A DNA stretch of 64,000 nucleotides from Halalkalibacter nanhaiisediminis (GTDB lineage Bacteria; Bacillota; Bacilli; Bacillales; Bacillaceae_D), in assembly GCF_007830185.1 (NCBI RefSeq), contig NZ_VLKZ01000006.1, forward strand, positions 124,001-188,000, given 5' to 3'. The notes beneath the pieces were generated by a model. That model was given only the letters and a program-made list of their open reading frames with translations. It was not told where the DNA came from and did no database searches. Positions 52,540-60,486 of the stretch are shown here, in pieces (position 1 is the first letter of the stretch; each line of letters opens with the position of its first letter). The translations under genes were made by a program, and so were the position numbers.

Positions 52540-52622
52540 GCTAACAACATTGCGTTGCCAATAAAGCCAAGGATCTTGATCCCGTAATGACGACTTCATT
52601 GTACAGCTACTCCCCTTTATTT
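52528..52622 (-). ncRNA. yybP-ykoY manganese riboswitch aptamer, copy 2
   Basis: On the minus strand it reads AAAGGGGAGTAGC, then CGTCATTACGGGATC, then TTGGCAACG and AGACCTTTACC, the conserved elements of this Mn2+-binding class. It has its own promoter at 52636-52663 and lies between the CaCA antiporter stop and the uppP start. The sequence is highly similar to copy 1 at 11645-11738 and also has two terminators after it. Confidence 0.9.
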
Positions 52623-52635
52623 AGGTAGTATGAGA

Positions 52636-52663
52636 TTATAAACCAATTGTAAGTGATCACAAG
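52636..52663 (-). promoter_or_regulatory. Sigma-A promoter of the uppP riboswitch transcript
   Basis: TTGTGA (52658-52663), 16-base spacer, TATAAT (52636-52641) on the minus strand; start near 52629, just before the aptamer. Confidence 0.7.
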
Positions 52664-52692
52664 CATTTGAGCAAGTGCTTTTCAGTAGGAAG

Positions 52693-53649
52693 TTAGTTTC
52701 TGATAATGATATAAATCAAATAAAGGATATATGCACCAGCAAGGATCATTCCTTCGTACTTACCCACTTTAAAATGAGTTCTTGAGAAGAATAATAATAA
52801 CACTGTTAACAATATCATCACTGTGACATCAATAAAAATCTTATTATCTACAGTAAGCGGTGTTATCACTGAAGAAATACCAAGGATAAAAAAGATATTA
52901 AAAATATTACTCCCAACAATGTTTCCAAGTGCTATTTCACTTTGTTTCTTCAAAGCCGCAGAAATAGACGTTACTAATTCGGGTAATGAAGTCCCGACAG
53001 CTACTATTGTTAAACCAACTAGTGTTTCGCTCATCCCAAGTGAATAAGCTATGTCTGTGCTACTACTAACTACTAAATTCCCACCAAATATAATGGCTGC
53101 TAGGCCCATTATTGTGATAAATATTTGCTTACCCCATGTATTACCACTACTGTCTACTTGCTCTACAGGGTTTTCATTTCGACTTTTTCTAGCTACTTCA
53201 AAAATATAATACATAAAGACAACAAAAAACAGTAATAAGACAAGCCCTTCACTTCGTGTAATGACGTTACTGCTTGTTGACTGTAAAGCCGTGTCACTGA
53301 TCATTATTAAAAGAGCAGCACTAGCTAATAAAGTAAATGGTATTTCTTTTCTTATCGTTTCATCTTCGACTTTCAAAGAATAAATGATTGCGGTAATACC
53401 GATAACTAAAGTGACATTAAAAATATTACTCCCTACGACATTTCCTATTGCTACATCTGGACTTCCTTGAAGCGCAGCCATTATACTAACGATTGCTTCA
53501 GGTGAACTAGTTCCAAACGCTACAATCGTTAAACCAATTAAAATGGGTGGTACATTGAGTAACGCTGCAATTTTAGATGAACCATCGACAAAATAGTTAG
53601 CTCCAAATATTAATAATCCAAAACCAATTATTAAAAGTATGTATGTCAT
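52693..53649 (-). CDS. CaCA-family cation antiporter (YrbG-like Na+/Ca2+ exchanger)
   Basis: A 318-aa ion antiporter with ten helices and the two inverted alpha repeats: AFGTSSPEAIVSIMAALQGS followed by GNVVGSNIFNV, and AVGTSLPELVTSISAALKKQ followed by GNIVGSNIFNI. Members exchange Ca2+ (and sometimes Mn2+) for Na+ or H+. The gene lies directly upstream of the manganese riboswitch but is not itself preceded by one. It might therefore supply metal efflux in the same stress response; that is inference. Confidence 0.92.
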   Translation of the reverse strand: MTYILLIIGFGLLIFGANYFVDGSSKIAALLNVPPILIGLTIVAFGTSSPEAIVSIMAALQGSPDVAIGNVVGSNIFNVTLVIGITAIIYSLKVEDETIRKEIPFTLLASAALLIMISDTALQSTSSNVITRSEGLVLLLFFVVFMYYIFEVARKSRNENPVEQVDSSGNTWGKQIFITIMGLAAIIFGGNLVVSSSTDIAYSLGMSETLVGLTIVAVGTSLPELVTSISAALKKQSEIALGNIVGSNIFNIFFILGISSVITPLTVDNKIFIDVTVMILLTVLLLFFSRTHFKVGKYEGMILAGAYILYLIYIIIRN

Positions 53650-53786
53650 TAAGTTACACCAACCTTATTTGTAGTAATAGATAAACGTTATTATTAGCTT
53701 TAGCTACTTAAACTAATCATCCAATTTATTTCTTAACAAAAATTCTTAGTGACACAAGTAAAGAATATATTACCACAATAGAACTA

Positions 53787-53821
53787 GAAAAAACCTCTTT
53801 TAATCAAAAATAAAAGAGGTT
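53787..53821 (-). terminator. Intrinsic terminator of tRNA-Arg
   Basis: Perfect 11-bp stem AACCTCTTTTA/TAAAAGAGGTT with an eight-base loop and a T-run on the minus strand. Confidence 0.8.
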
Positions 53822-53838
53822 AAATAGTCAAAAATGGA

Positions 53839-53910
53839 CGCGCCTAGTAGGACTCGAACCTACAACGCGAGAACCGGAATCTCGAATGATATCCCTTTCA
53901 CCATAGACGC
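53839..53910 (-). tRNA. tRNA-Arg (anticodon CCG)
   Basis: 72-nt cloverleaf on the minus strand: acceptor GCGTCTA/TAGGCGC with discriminator G, anticodon arm CGAGA-TTCCGGT-TCTCG giving CCG, T-arm GTAGG-TTCGAGT-CCTAC. CCA not encoded; own terminator follows. Confidence 0.93.
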
Positions 53911-53987
53911 ATATAGATAAGCAACATCTTCTAATTTATAGCAAGAGAGAACAGATGTCAAGCATCTTTCTCCCTTGTATCAGTTGA

Positions 53988-54350
53988 TTATGCTTTTGTG
54001 GCAGAAGCGCCTTCTTCAAACATTTTATTAAAGCGTTCGTTAATGTCTTCTTCTGTATAACCAGCCGCGCCAAGACGACCTGCGAAGTTCTTCGCCCAAA
54101 GCTGAAGACGTTGAGCCATTTTCGTATATTTCTTTGATTCAGCACCTTTTGTTTCCTTGGCACGTCCTTCTGCATTAGACATCACATTTTCAATGATAAA
54201 TAGGCTTTTCCAAACCGTTTCTTCATCATAAGACTCGTGATTGCTTCCAAGCTCGTCTAACAATTTTTTGTAAAAGTCACTGAATTCTTTAAATGAAATT
54301 TCTTCATCCATATTCAAATACACTTGAATTTGATCATATAACGCTTGCAT
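53988..54350 (-). CDS. Hypothetical soluble helical protein
   Basis: A 120-aa acidic helical protein: MQALYDQIQVYLNMDEEISF, VWKSLFIIENVMSNAEGRAK, and a C-terminal YTEEDINERFNKMFEEG. No signal peptide or membrane segment. The start is taken as the ATG at 54350, since AAGGGGTG lies eight bases upstream; the GTG three codons earlier overlaps that site. Found between tRNA-Arg and the bacilliredoxin gene. No function recognised, although it looks conserved in Bacillaceae. Confidence 0.6.
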   Translation of the reverse strand: MQALYDQIQVYLNMDEEISFKEFSDFYKKLLDELGSNHESYDEETVWKSLFIIENVMSNAEGRAKETKGAESKKYTKMAQRLQLWAKNFAGRLGAAGYTEEDINERFNKMFEEGASATKA

Positions 54351-54438
54351 GTAGTGCACACCCCTTTTTCAATTTCTGGGTTATTATAGCACAGTTTAGC
54401 AAGGAGAGCGAACTAGATTCATTTTGTGACCATTTGAA

Positions 54439-54465
54439 AAGGCCTGACTCAAAGAATCAGACCTT
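54439..54465 (-). terminator. Terminator of the bacilliredoxin gene
   Basis: Stem AAGGTCTGA/TCAGGCCTT read on the minus strand, followed by TTTTC, eight bases past the stop codon. Confidence 0.7.
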
Positions 54466-54472
54466 GTTTCTA

Positions 54473-54901
54473 TTATTTAGCGCAGTATTCATCAAAGGCT
54501 TTTTCTAGCTTTTGAACAACTTTAATCGGTTCATGTCCTTCAATTTCAAAACGCTCAACCATCGTTACAATTTGGCCATCTTTTAATAGCGCAAATGATG
54601 GTGATGAAGGAGCATACCCAGTGAAATATTCTCTAGCTCTTGCTGTAGCTTCCTTATCCTGACCTGCAAAAACCGTTACAAAACGATCAGGCTTTGTTTC
54701 ATAATTTTTCATATAAGCTGCAGCAGGACGAGCGATTCCACCAGCACAACCACAAACAGAGTTAATCATCACAAGCGTTGTACCTTCTTGCTTTACTACC
54801 TCATCAACTTCATCAGGCGTAGTAAGTTGTTCGTAGCCAGCCTCAACCATTTCTTGACGAGCTACTTTCACAACATCATTCATAAACATATTGAATTCCA
54901 T
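54473..54901 (-). CDS. brxB: Bacilliredoxin, BrxA/BrxB family
   Basis: Removes bacillithiol from S-bacillithiolated proteins. The 142-aa thioredoxin-fold protein carries the diagnostic CGC active site in [18 protein letters not shown] and the conserved [17 protein letters not shown] segment. GGGGTGA precedes the ATG, and a terminator follows. Length matches the YphP/YqiW family (about 144 residues). I cannot separate BrxA from BrxB with certainty. Confidence 0.9.
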   Translation of the reverse strand: MEFNMFMNDVVKVARQEMVEAGYEQLTTPDEVDEVVKQEGTTLVMINSVCGCAGGIARPAAAYMKNYETKPDRFVTVFAGQDKEATARAREYFTGYAPSSPSFALLKDGQIVTMVERFEIEGHEPIKVVQKLEKAFDEYCAK

Positions 54902-55038
54902 TTCTCTTCACCCCTCAAACATGTCATCTGTCTATATTGTAACTCGTTTCAAAGAGAAAACCAATTTTTTTGCTTAAAAAAGCAATAGAAAAAGTTTGAA
55001 GGGTAGAGAGAAGGGTACATCATTTTGAACTATTTAGA

Positions 55039-55608
55039 CTAAAAAACTTTCTTTTTCCCTCTTTCGTCTTTCAACATCTCAACCGCTTCTCTAAATCGTT
55101 GCGAGTGAACGACTTCTCGTTCTCTCAAAAACTTCAATCCATCATTTAAGTCTGGATCATCTGATACATTAATAATCCATTGATAGGTCGCTCTCGCTTT
55201 TTCTTCTGCTGCAATGTCTTCGTAAAGGTCAGCAATCGGATCACTCTTTGCTTGAATGTAAGAAGCCGTCCAGGGCACTCCACTTGCATTTTGGTAATAG
55301 AGAGCTTCACCATGATTCACATAATGATCCCCAAGACCAGCTTCTTTCAATTGATCTGGCGTGGCATCTTTCGTTAATTTATAAACCATTGTCGCTATCA
55401 TTTCAAGATGAGCGAATTCTTCCGTACCTATATCTGTTAACAAACCAATGACTTTGTCAGGGATTGTATATCGTTGATTTAAGTAACGAAGAGCTGCCGA
55501 TAACTCACCATCAGCACCCCCGTATTGTTCGATTAAATACTTCGCGAGTGTCGGATTACATGTGCTTACTTTTACTGGGTATTGAAGCTTTTTTTCATAA
55601 ATCCACAT
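55039..55608 (-). CDS. cotJC: Spore coat protein CotJC (manganese-catalase-like)
   Basis: A 189-aa ferritin-like four-helix protein related to manganese catalase and incorporated into the spore coat. Candidate metal ligands are in IGTEEFAHLEMIATMVY, DIAAEEKARATYQW and REREVVHSQRF. It is the last gene of the cotJABC set, 20 bases after cotJB. In B. subtilis the operon is made in the mother cell under sigma-E. Confidence 0.93.
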   Translation of the reverse strand: MWIYEKKLQYPVKVSTCNPTLAKYLIEQYGGADGELSAALRYLNQRYTIPDKVIGLLTDIGTEEFAHLEMIATMVYKLTKDATPDQLKEAGLGDHYVNHGEALYYQNASGVPWTASYIQAKSDPIADLYEDIAAEEKARATYQWIINVSDDPDLNDGLKFLREREVVHSQRFREAVEMLKDERGKKKVF

Positions 55609-55628
55609 AACATCCTCCCCTTATTCCA

Positions 55629-55895
55629 TCATAGTTGCCATGGCCACGGTGAATCGCTCCAATTCCAAGGATAACCACTATAGCTATTACCAAATTGTTG
55701 TAATGGTCCATAATATTGTTCAACTTGGTGCTTCACTTGCTGGCGGTATTGAGCCATTTCATTAAATTGCTGTATTGCTGCCTGATCATTTGGATGGGTA
55801 TCAAGATAAAGAGTCAACTCAACTAACACAAAATCGACAGCTTGAAGCTGCTCCATTAGTGGATAAAATTCCATGGGCAGTTTCTTTTGATTCAT
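55629..55895 (-). CDS. cotJB: Spore coat protein CotJB
   Basis: An 88-aa coat-assembly protein with the family core MEQLQAVDFVLVELTLYLDT then HPNDQAAIQQFN and the aromatic end YPWNWSDSPWPWQL. The ATG at 55895 is preferred, with AAGGGAG eight bases upstream; a GTG three codons earlier overlaps the cotJA stop. Interacts with CotJC in the known system. Confidence 0.9.
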   Translation of the reverse strand: MNQKKLPMEFYPLMEQLQAVDFVLVELTLYLDTHPNDQAAIQQFNEMAQYRQQVKHQVEQYYGPLQQFGNSYSGYPWNWSDSPWPWQL

Positions 55896-55900
55896 AGTGG

Positions 55901-56125
55901 TCACTCCCTTTCAGAATGATAAGGGTTACTATAAGGGGAATAAAGAGCTGGCCAGAGCGTGCCACAGCGCAAAGCTTCATGTGGCTGAAATTGCGGCAGT
56001 CCATAAGGTTGAAACCCCATGTATAGATTAGGTGGTGTTTCATAAGACTTCACTGTAATCGGAGGACATGGATCAAACGGACCGACATACGGATAAAAAT
56101 ACTTTCTTTGTGTAAACTCACTCAT
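55901..56125 (-). CDS. cotJA: Spore coat-associated protein CotJA
   Basis: A 74-aa protein rich in Pro, Tyr and Phe (YVGPFDPCPPITVKSYETPP, ALRCGTLWPALYSPY), as expected for CotJA. The start is the ATG at 56125, with GGAGG seven bases upstream; an earlier in-frame GTG is too close to that site. First gene of cotJABC, overlapping or abutting cotJB. Confidence 0.9.
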   Translation of the reverse strand: MSEFTQRKYFYPYVGPFDPCPPITVKSYETPPNLYMGFQPYGLPQFQPHEALRCGTLWPALYSPYSNPYHSERE

Positions 56126-56192
56126 CTGCACACCTCCGAAGATGTAAATACATACTACCTAACTTTATTCATGATGAAATGAATGTAGAAGC

Positions 56193-56226
56193 AAAAAAAA
56201 AGCCTACCTACAGAAAGTAGATAGAC
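56193..56226 (-). terminator. Intrinsic terminator of the znuA-like gene
   Basis: Minus-strand stem GTCTATCTAC/GTAGGTAGGC with a five-base loop and a run of nine T residues. Confidence 0.85.
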
Positions 56227-56271
56227 GTTTCAATAAATTAAATGCCATTAATCCCAATTATTTTTGAAATC

Positions 56272-57408
56272 CTATTGTAGAGCTGTGCCAAGTGCTTCAA
56301 TGTTTTTTCTCATTAGGCTGAGATAATCTTCTCCATTTTGAACATTTTCTTCAACAAGTGCCTCTAGGTTATGAAGATACAGAGGCTCCGCTCCTACTTC
56401 ATCCTTTACCATTTCAGCTACTTGTGTTGAAATGTTTTGTTCAAACATGACGTAGTTCACACCATATTCATTTGCAAATTCAATAATGTCCTGTAATTGG
56501 CGCTGAGATGGCTCATTTGTTGGCGATAAACCAGTGATACCAACTTGCTTCAATCCATAACGTTCTTCCCAATACCCGTAACCAGCATGAGAAACGAGGA
56601 ATGTATCTTTCTCTGCAGCATCCACCATTGCTTGAAATTCAGTATCAATGTCTTCAAGGTCTGCTTTTAATTGTTCAAAATTAGCTGTAAACGTCTCTTC
56701 TTGCTCAGGCATTAATTCAATAAGAGTATCCTTAATCGACTCAGCTAACGAAATTGATAAGATTGGATCTAACCAAACATGAGGATCTTGATCGTGTGCA
56801 TGAGCATCATGCGCTCCTTCTTCATGTCCCTGTTCTTCATGTGCATGATCATCATGTGCTTCTTCTTCATGTCCCTGTTCTTCATGCGCATGATCATCAT
56901 GTGCTTCTTCTTCATGTCCCTGTTCTTCATGCGCATGATCATCATGTGCTTCTTCCTCGTGTCCATGATCATCGTGACCTTCTTCGCTATGAGCAGAGTG
57001 ATCATCATCATAATCAATTAGTTCAATACCTTCCGAAGCTTGAACGATAGCTACTCCTTCTCCTTCTACTGTTTCAATTAAAGCATCAACAAATCCTTCT
57101 AGACCAGCACCGTTATAAATAAACGCATCCCCTTCTGCGACATTGATCATTTCACGTGCAGTAGGCTCAAATGTATGTGCATCAGCACCAACAGGAACAA
57201 GATTTGTTACGTTAACATACTCTCCCCCAATTTTATTTGCAAAATCTTCAAGTGGAAAAATCGTTGTGTATAATTCTAATACCTCTCCTGTTTCAGCTGG
57301 CTCTTCTGTCTCAGTTTGTTCTTCTCCAGCCTCTTCATTACTACCACACGCCGCAAGAATCATAGAAAGAACAAGCAACATAGCAAATAAACTTGATTTA
57401 AATTTCAT
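56272..57408 (-). CDS. znuA: Zinc ABC transporter substrate-binding lipoprotein with expanded His-rich loop
   Basis: High-affinity zinc-binding protein (cluster A-I). The 378-aa precursor has a lipobox (ILAACG), metal-site histidines in ADAHTFEPTAREM, a long His/Asp/Glu-rich loop (about residues 133-205) and DQDPHVWLDPILS, then LVSHAGYGYWEERYGL. The loop consists of a 15-residue unit (HEEEAHDDHAHEEQG) repeated about three times, encoded by 45-bp direct repeats. No permease or ATPase gene adjoins it. A perfect Zur box lies 14 bases upstream of the start. Confidence 0.93.
   Translation of the reverse strand: MKFKSSLFAMLLVLSMILAACGSNEEAGEEQTETEEPAETGEVLELYTTIFPLEDFANKIGGEYVNVTNLVPVGADAHTFEPTAREMINVAEGDAFIYNGAGLEGFVDALIETVEGEGVAIVQASEGIELIDYDDDHSAHSEEGHDDHGHEEEAHDDHAHEEQGHEEEAHDDHAHEEQGHEEEAHDDHAHEEQGHEEGAHDAHAHDQDPHVWLDPILSISLAESIKDTLIELMPEQEETFTANFEQLKADLEDIDTEFQAMVDAAEKDTFLVSHAGYGYWEERYGLKQVGITGLSPTNEPSQRQLQDIIEFANEYGVNYVMFEQNISTQVAEMVKDEVGAEPLYLHNLEALVEENVQNGEDYLSLMRKNIEALGTALQ
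56821..56970 (-). repeat. 45-bp tandem direct repeats inside the zinc-binding gene
   Basis: Units beginning TTCATGTCCCTGTTCTTCAT at 56821, 56866 and 56911 plus a diverged fourth near 56956; neighbouring copies are almost identical in DNA sequence. They encode the His-rich metal-binding loop in steps of 15 residues. Confidence 0.9.
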
Positions 57409-57421
57409 AGCAATCCCCTTT

Positions 57422-57434
57422 CGTAATCATTACG
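57422..57434 (-). promoter_or_regulatory. Zur operator
   Basis: CGTAATCATTACG, a perfect 13-bp palindrome identical to the Bacillus Zur core, flanked by T/A-rich bases, between the presumed promoter and the znuA-like start. Confidence 0.88.
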
Positions 57435-57492
57435 TTTTATCACAGTAATGAAGTATATCGGAATTCTTCTGATTTGTAAATAAAAAAGACTA

Positions 57493-57524
57493 AAAAAGAA
57501 AAGCACTCTAAAAATAGAGTACTT
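57493..57524 (-). terminator. Terminator of the secreted CxxC protein gene
   Basis: Stem AAGTACTCT/AGAGTGCTT, six-base loop, then TTCTTTTTT on the minus strand; the stop codon is in the stem. Confidence 0.75.
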
Positions 57525-57999
57525 ACAAAGAATTAGACATCTTTAAACGTTGCTTATAAAGATCATTTAGCTTTTCATAGTGCTCAATCATTTGCGGAAG
57601 GAGTTGCTGAAGTTGGTTTTCATCTCGTTTTTCCACAGCCGCATTAAATAATTGTTGAAGATTGCGATGTTCTTCCATCCACTCTTTATCAATCATTTTT
57701 TCACTTGAAAGCTCACCGCGCTGCTTAGCTTCTTTTAATTTCTTCTGTAAGAGATCTCGCTCATTGCGAACGTCTTGCCACTTCTCGCTTTTAGTAGGAG
57801 CATATTTTTCCACCAACATTTCATAATAGTAATCAAGGTGCACCTTTAGCTCATTGCGAACTTTCATTTCACATTGATGGCAATTTCTTTCTTGTTCTTG
57901 CTCTACATCTTCAGCTTGGACTGGTGCCAGAAAAGTAACGGCAAGGGCAAGCACAGCGGCCATTTGAAGGAACATAAACCCCTGATAAAAACGTTTCAT
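57523..57999 (-). CDS. Secreted helical protein with a CxxC motif
   Basis: A 158-aa protein with a Sec-type signal peptide (FLQMAAVLALAVTFLAPVQA, likely cut after AQA-like VQA) and a mature helical, highly charged part. NCHQCEMK near the mature N-terminus is a CxxC pair that might bind metal or form a disulfide. The rest is probably coiled coil (DVRNERDLLQKKLKEAKQRG). GGGTGAC precedes the ATG. Position next to the Zur-regulated gene hints at a metal link, but I do not recognise the family. Confidence 0.6.
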   Translation of the reverse strand: MKRFYQGFMFLQMAAVLALAVTFLAPVQAEDVEQEQERNCHQCEMKVRNELKVHLDYYYEMLVEKYAPTKSEKWQDVRNERDLLQKKLKEAKQRGELSSEKMIDKEWMEEHRNLQQLFNAAVEKRDENQLQQLLPQMIEHYEKLNDLYKQRLKMSNSL

Positions 58000-58118
58000 T
58001 ATGTCGTCACCCTTTCTTTTCTCATACTGCTAGGGTAACCACATCAATTAATTCTATGTAAATAATTTGAAATTTCAACTATAGATCGTGGGTCATCATA
58101 GCAAAGTTTCCTAAATAA

Positions 58119-58146
58119 CAAAAAAGAGGACAGCTAAGCTATCCTC
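58119..58146 (-). terminator. Terminator of the bkd operon
   Basis: Near-perfect hairpin GAGGATAGCT/AGCTGTCCTC followed by TTTTTTG on the minus strand, eleven bases past the bkdB stop codon. Confidence 0.8.
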
Positions 58147-58156
58147 CAAATAAGTG

Positions 58157-59467
58157 TTAATAAATCGACGTTATCTCTGCTGTCATATGTTCGAGCTTTT
58201 CTTTCACGCGAGCAAGGAAACGTCCGCAAACGAGACCATCCAATACACGATGATCAAGCGAGAGGCAAAGATTAACCATGCTACGAATGGCTATCATATC
58301 ACCTGCACCACTTTCAATCACGACAGGACGCTTCACAATGGATTCAACCGATAAGATAGCTGCTTGCGGATGATTAATAATGGGTGTCGATAAAACTGAC
58401 CCAAATGAACCAGTATTGTTGACTGTAAACGTTCCACCCTGCATATCAGCACCAGTTAATGTTCCTGAACGTACCTTCTTGGCAAGCTCATGAACTTCTC
58501 GTGATATCCCTTTAATCGATTTCTCATCTGCATGCTTAATGACAGGAACATATAACGCATCATCCGTTGCAACAGCAATCGAAATATTAATGTCCTTCTT
58601 CTGAATAATTTTATCTCCAGCCCACATCGAATTTAACTGCGGGAACTCTTTTAATGCTTCTACGGTTGCTTTAATAAAAAACGGAAGGAACGTTAAATTG
58701 AAGCCTTCTTTTTCCTTAAAATCTTGCTTTACCTGATTACGATAATTTACAAGATTGGTGACATCAACTTCAACCATCATCCAAGCATGAGGGGCTTCAT
58801 GCTTGCTCTTCACCATATTCGCTGCAATCGCTTTACGAACGCCAGATAAAGGAATTTCCGTATCTCCCGCCGCCACTGGTGCCTCCGATTCTTTTGAGAC
58901 AAGAGCTGGGATATGTGTTGGGATTGATGTAGACCCTTCTGTTTTCTTTGATTTCTCTGCTGTCTTTATAGAAGCTGGAGCTGGAGCAGTAGGTTTTTCT
59001 CCACTATCAATCAGACTTTGAAGGTCTTTACGAGTAATGCGCCCACCTTTCCCTGATCCTGTTACATGTTCAAGAACGATATCATGTTCCTGGGCCATAC
59101 GAAGAACAGCTGGCGAATAGCGACGCTTTTGCGACTGGTCTTGACCACCAGTTTGCACTGATGATTCTTCTTGCGCTTCTTGTTCGTTATGACTTTGATG
59201 AGGTTGAGCAGAATCGGAACTTGCTTCGCCGTCTACCTCAATGGTGCAAATCACAACTCCAACTTCAACCGTTTCATCTTCCTGAACGAGAAGCTCTTTA
59301 ATCGTTCCTGAAAATGATGATGGAACTTCAGCGTTCACTTTATCCGTCATAACCTCAGCAATCGGATCATATTTATTGACATGGTCTCCTGGGCTTACAA
59401 GCCATTTGCTAATCGTGCCTTCTGTTACACTCTCCCCGAGCTGGGGCATCGTCATTTCTGTCGCCAT
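58157..59467 (-). CDS. bkdB: Branched-chain 2-oxoacid dehydrogenase E2 (dihydrolipoyl acyltransferase)
   Basis: Core enzyme of the branched-chain keto-acid dehydrogenase complex, supplying branched acyl-CoA primers for fatty acids. The 436-aa protein has one lipoyl domain (lipoyl lysine in EVMTDKVNAEVP), a linker, a peripheral-subunit-binding domain (SPAVLRMAQEHDI, GKGGRITRKDL), a Pro/Ala-rich linker and the catalytic acyltransferase domain ending with LSLDHRVLDG. AGGAGG precedes the ATG. Last gene of the operon. Confidence 0.95.
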   Translation of the reverse strand: MATEMTMPQLGESVTEGTISKWLVSPGDHVNKYDPIAEVMTDKVNAEVPSSFSGTIKELLVQEDETVEVGVVICTIEVDGEASSDSAQPHQSHNEQEAQEESSVQTGGQDQSQKRRYSPAVLRMAQEHDIVLEHVTGSGKGGRITRKDLQSLIDSGEKPTAPAPASIKTAEKSKKTEGSTSIPTHIPALVSKESEAPVAAGDTEIPLSGVRKAIAANMVKSKHEAPHAWMMVEVDVTNLVNYRNQVKQDFKEKEGFNLTFLPFFIKATVEALKEFPQLNSMWAGDKIIQKKDINISIAVATDDALYVPVIKHADEKSIKGISREVHELAKKVRSGTLTGADMQGGTFTVNNTGSFGSVLSTPIINHPQAAILSVESIVKRPVVIESGAGDMIAIRSMVNLCLSLDHRVLDGLVCGRFLARVKEKLEHMTAEITSIY

Positions 59468-59485
59468 CGTATTCCTCCTACTCTG

Positions 59486-60469
59486 TTAAAATTCCGAAAG
59501 CTCGCGCATTGCTTTTTCGACTTTATCAGGGTTAATCATAAAGTATTTTTCCATTGTTGGTGCATATGGCATTGCTGGTACATCTGGTCCTGCAAGACGC
59601 TGAATCGGAGCATCCAGATCAAATAAACAATGCTCAGCAATGATTGCCGCAACCTCACTCATAATACTTCCTTCTTTATTTGCCTCTGTGACAAGCAATA
59701 CTTTACCCGTCTTACTCGCCGCTTCAATAATTGCCTCTTTATCTAACGGATATACTGTGCGCAAATCAAGAATATGAGCTGATATACCATCCTTCTCTAA
59801 ACGGTCAGCTGCCTGAAGAGCAAAGTGAACAGCCAAGCCATATGTGATAACAGTAATGTCATCCCCTTCTCGCTTTACATCAGCTTTTCCAATTGGCAAC
59901 GTATAATCTTCATCAGGCACTTCACCTTTAATTAAACGGTAGGCTCGTTTGTGTTCGAAAAATAGGACAGGGTCTTCATCTCGAATCGCTGCTTTTAGTA
60001 ATCCTTTGACATCATAAGGAGTAGAAGGCATAACAATTTTTAGACCAGGAACGTTCGCAAAGATCGCTTCTACTGATTGTGAATGATAAAGAGCACCGTG
60101 CACACCACCGCCATACGGGGCACGGATCGTAATTGGACAATGCCAATCATTATTTGAGCGATAGCGAATTTTTGCAGCTTCAGAAATGATTTGATTAACT
60201 GCAGGCATAATAAAATCAGCGAATTGCATTTCGGCAACTGGACGCATACCGTACATCGCTGCTCCTATGCCAACACCAGCAATTGCCGATTCTGCTAGAG
60301 GAGTATCTATGACTCGCTGCTCTCCAAATTGCTCATACAACCCATTTGTTGCACGAAACACTCCTCCTCTGGCACCGACATCTTCCCCAAGAACAAATAC
60401 TTTCTCATCTCGTTCCATTTCTTCTCGTAATGCCTGTGTAACGGCATCAATGTATGAAATAACTGCCAT
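59486..60469 (-). CDS. bkdAB: Branched-chain 2-oxoacid dehydrogenase E1 beta subunit
   Basis: A 327-aa beta subunit of the thiamine-diphosphate-dependent E1. Typical sequences are FVLGEDVGARGGVFRATNGL, DTPLAESAIAGVGIGAAMYG and PYGGGVHGALYHSQSVEAIF, with a C-terminal transketolase domain (LLVTEANKEGSIMSEV). GAGAGGAGG precedes the ATG. It lies 17 bases after bkdAA and 18 before bkdB, so co-transcription and complex formation are expected. Confidence 0.95.
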   Translation of the reverse strand: MAVISYIDAVTQALREEMERDEKVFVLGEDVGARGGVFRATNGLYEQFGEQRVIDTPLAESAIAGVGIGAAMYGMRPVAEMQFADFIMPAVNQIISEAAKIRYRSNNDWHCPITIRAPYGGGVHGALYHSQSVEAIFANVPGLKIVMPSTPYDVKGLLKAAIRDEDPVLFFEHKRAYRLIKGEVPDEDYTLPIGKADVKREGDDITVITYGLAVHFALQAADRLEKDGISAHILDLRTVYPLDKEAIIEAASKTGKVLLVTEANKEGSIMSEVAAIIAEHCLFDLDAPIQRLAGPDVPAMPYAPTMEKYFMINPDKVEKAMRELSEF

Positions 60470-60486
60470 TTTGTTTCTCCTCCTCT

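Noticed and set aside
53650-53786. Manganese riboswitch upstream of the CaCA antiporter
   Set aside because: The aptamer lies downstream of this gene, not in its leader, and reads toward uppP.
45001-53910. The two tRNA genes as an integration site for a genomic island
   Set aside because: Both tRNAs are complete with their own terminators; no integrase gene and no repeated tRNA 3' fragment was found.
56140-56190. Sigma-E promoter of the cotJ operon
   Set aside because: Partial matches to the -35 and -10 elements could be found, but spacing and sequence were too loose to report as a feature.
56754-57050. Long open frames on the plus and minus strands across the His-rich repeats
   Set aside because: They are frame shadows of the 45-bp repeats in the zinc-binding gene; the periodic sequence keeps all frames open, and no ribosome binding sites support them.
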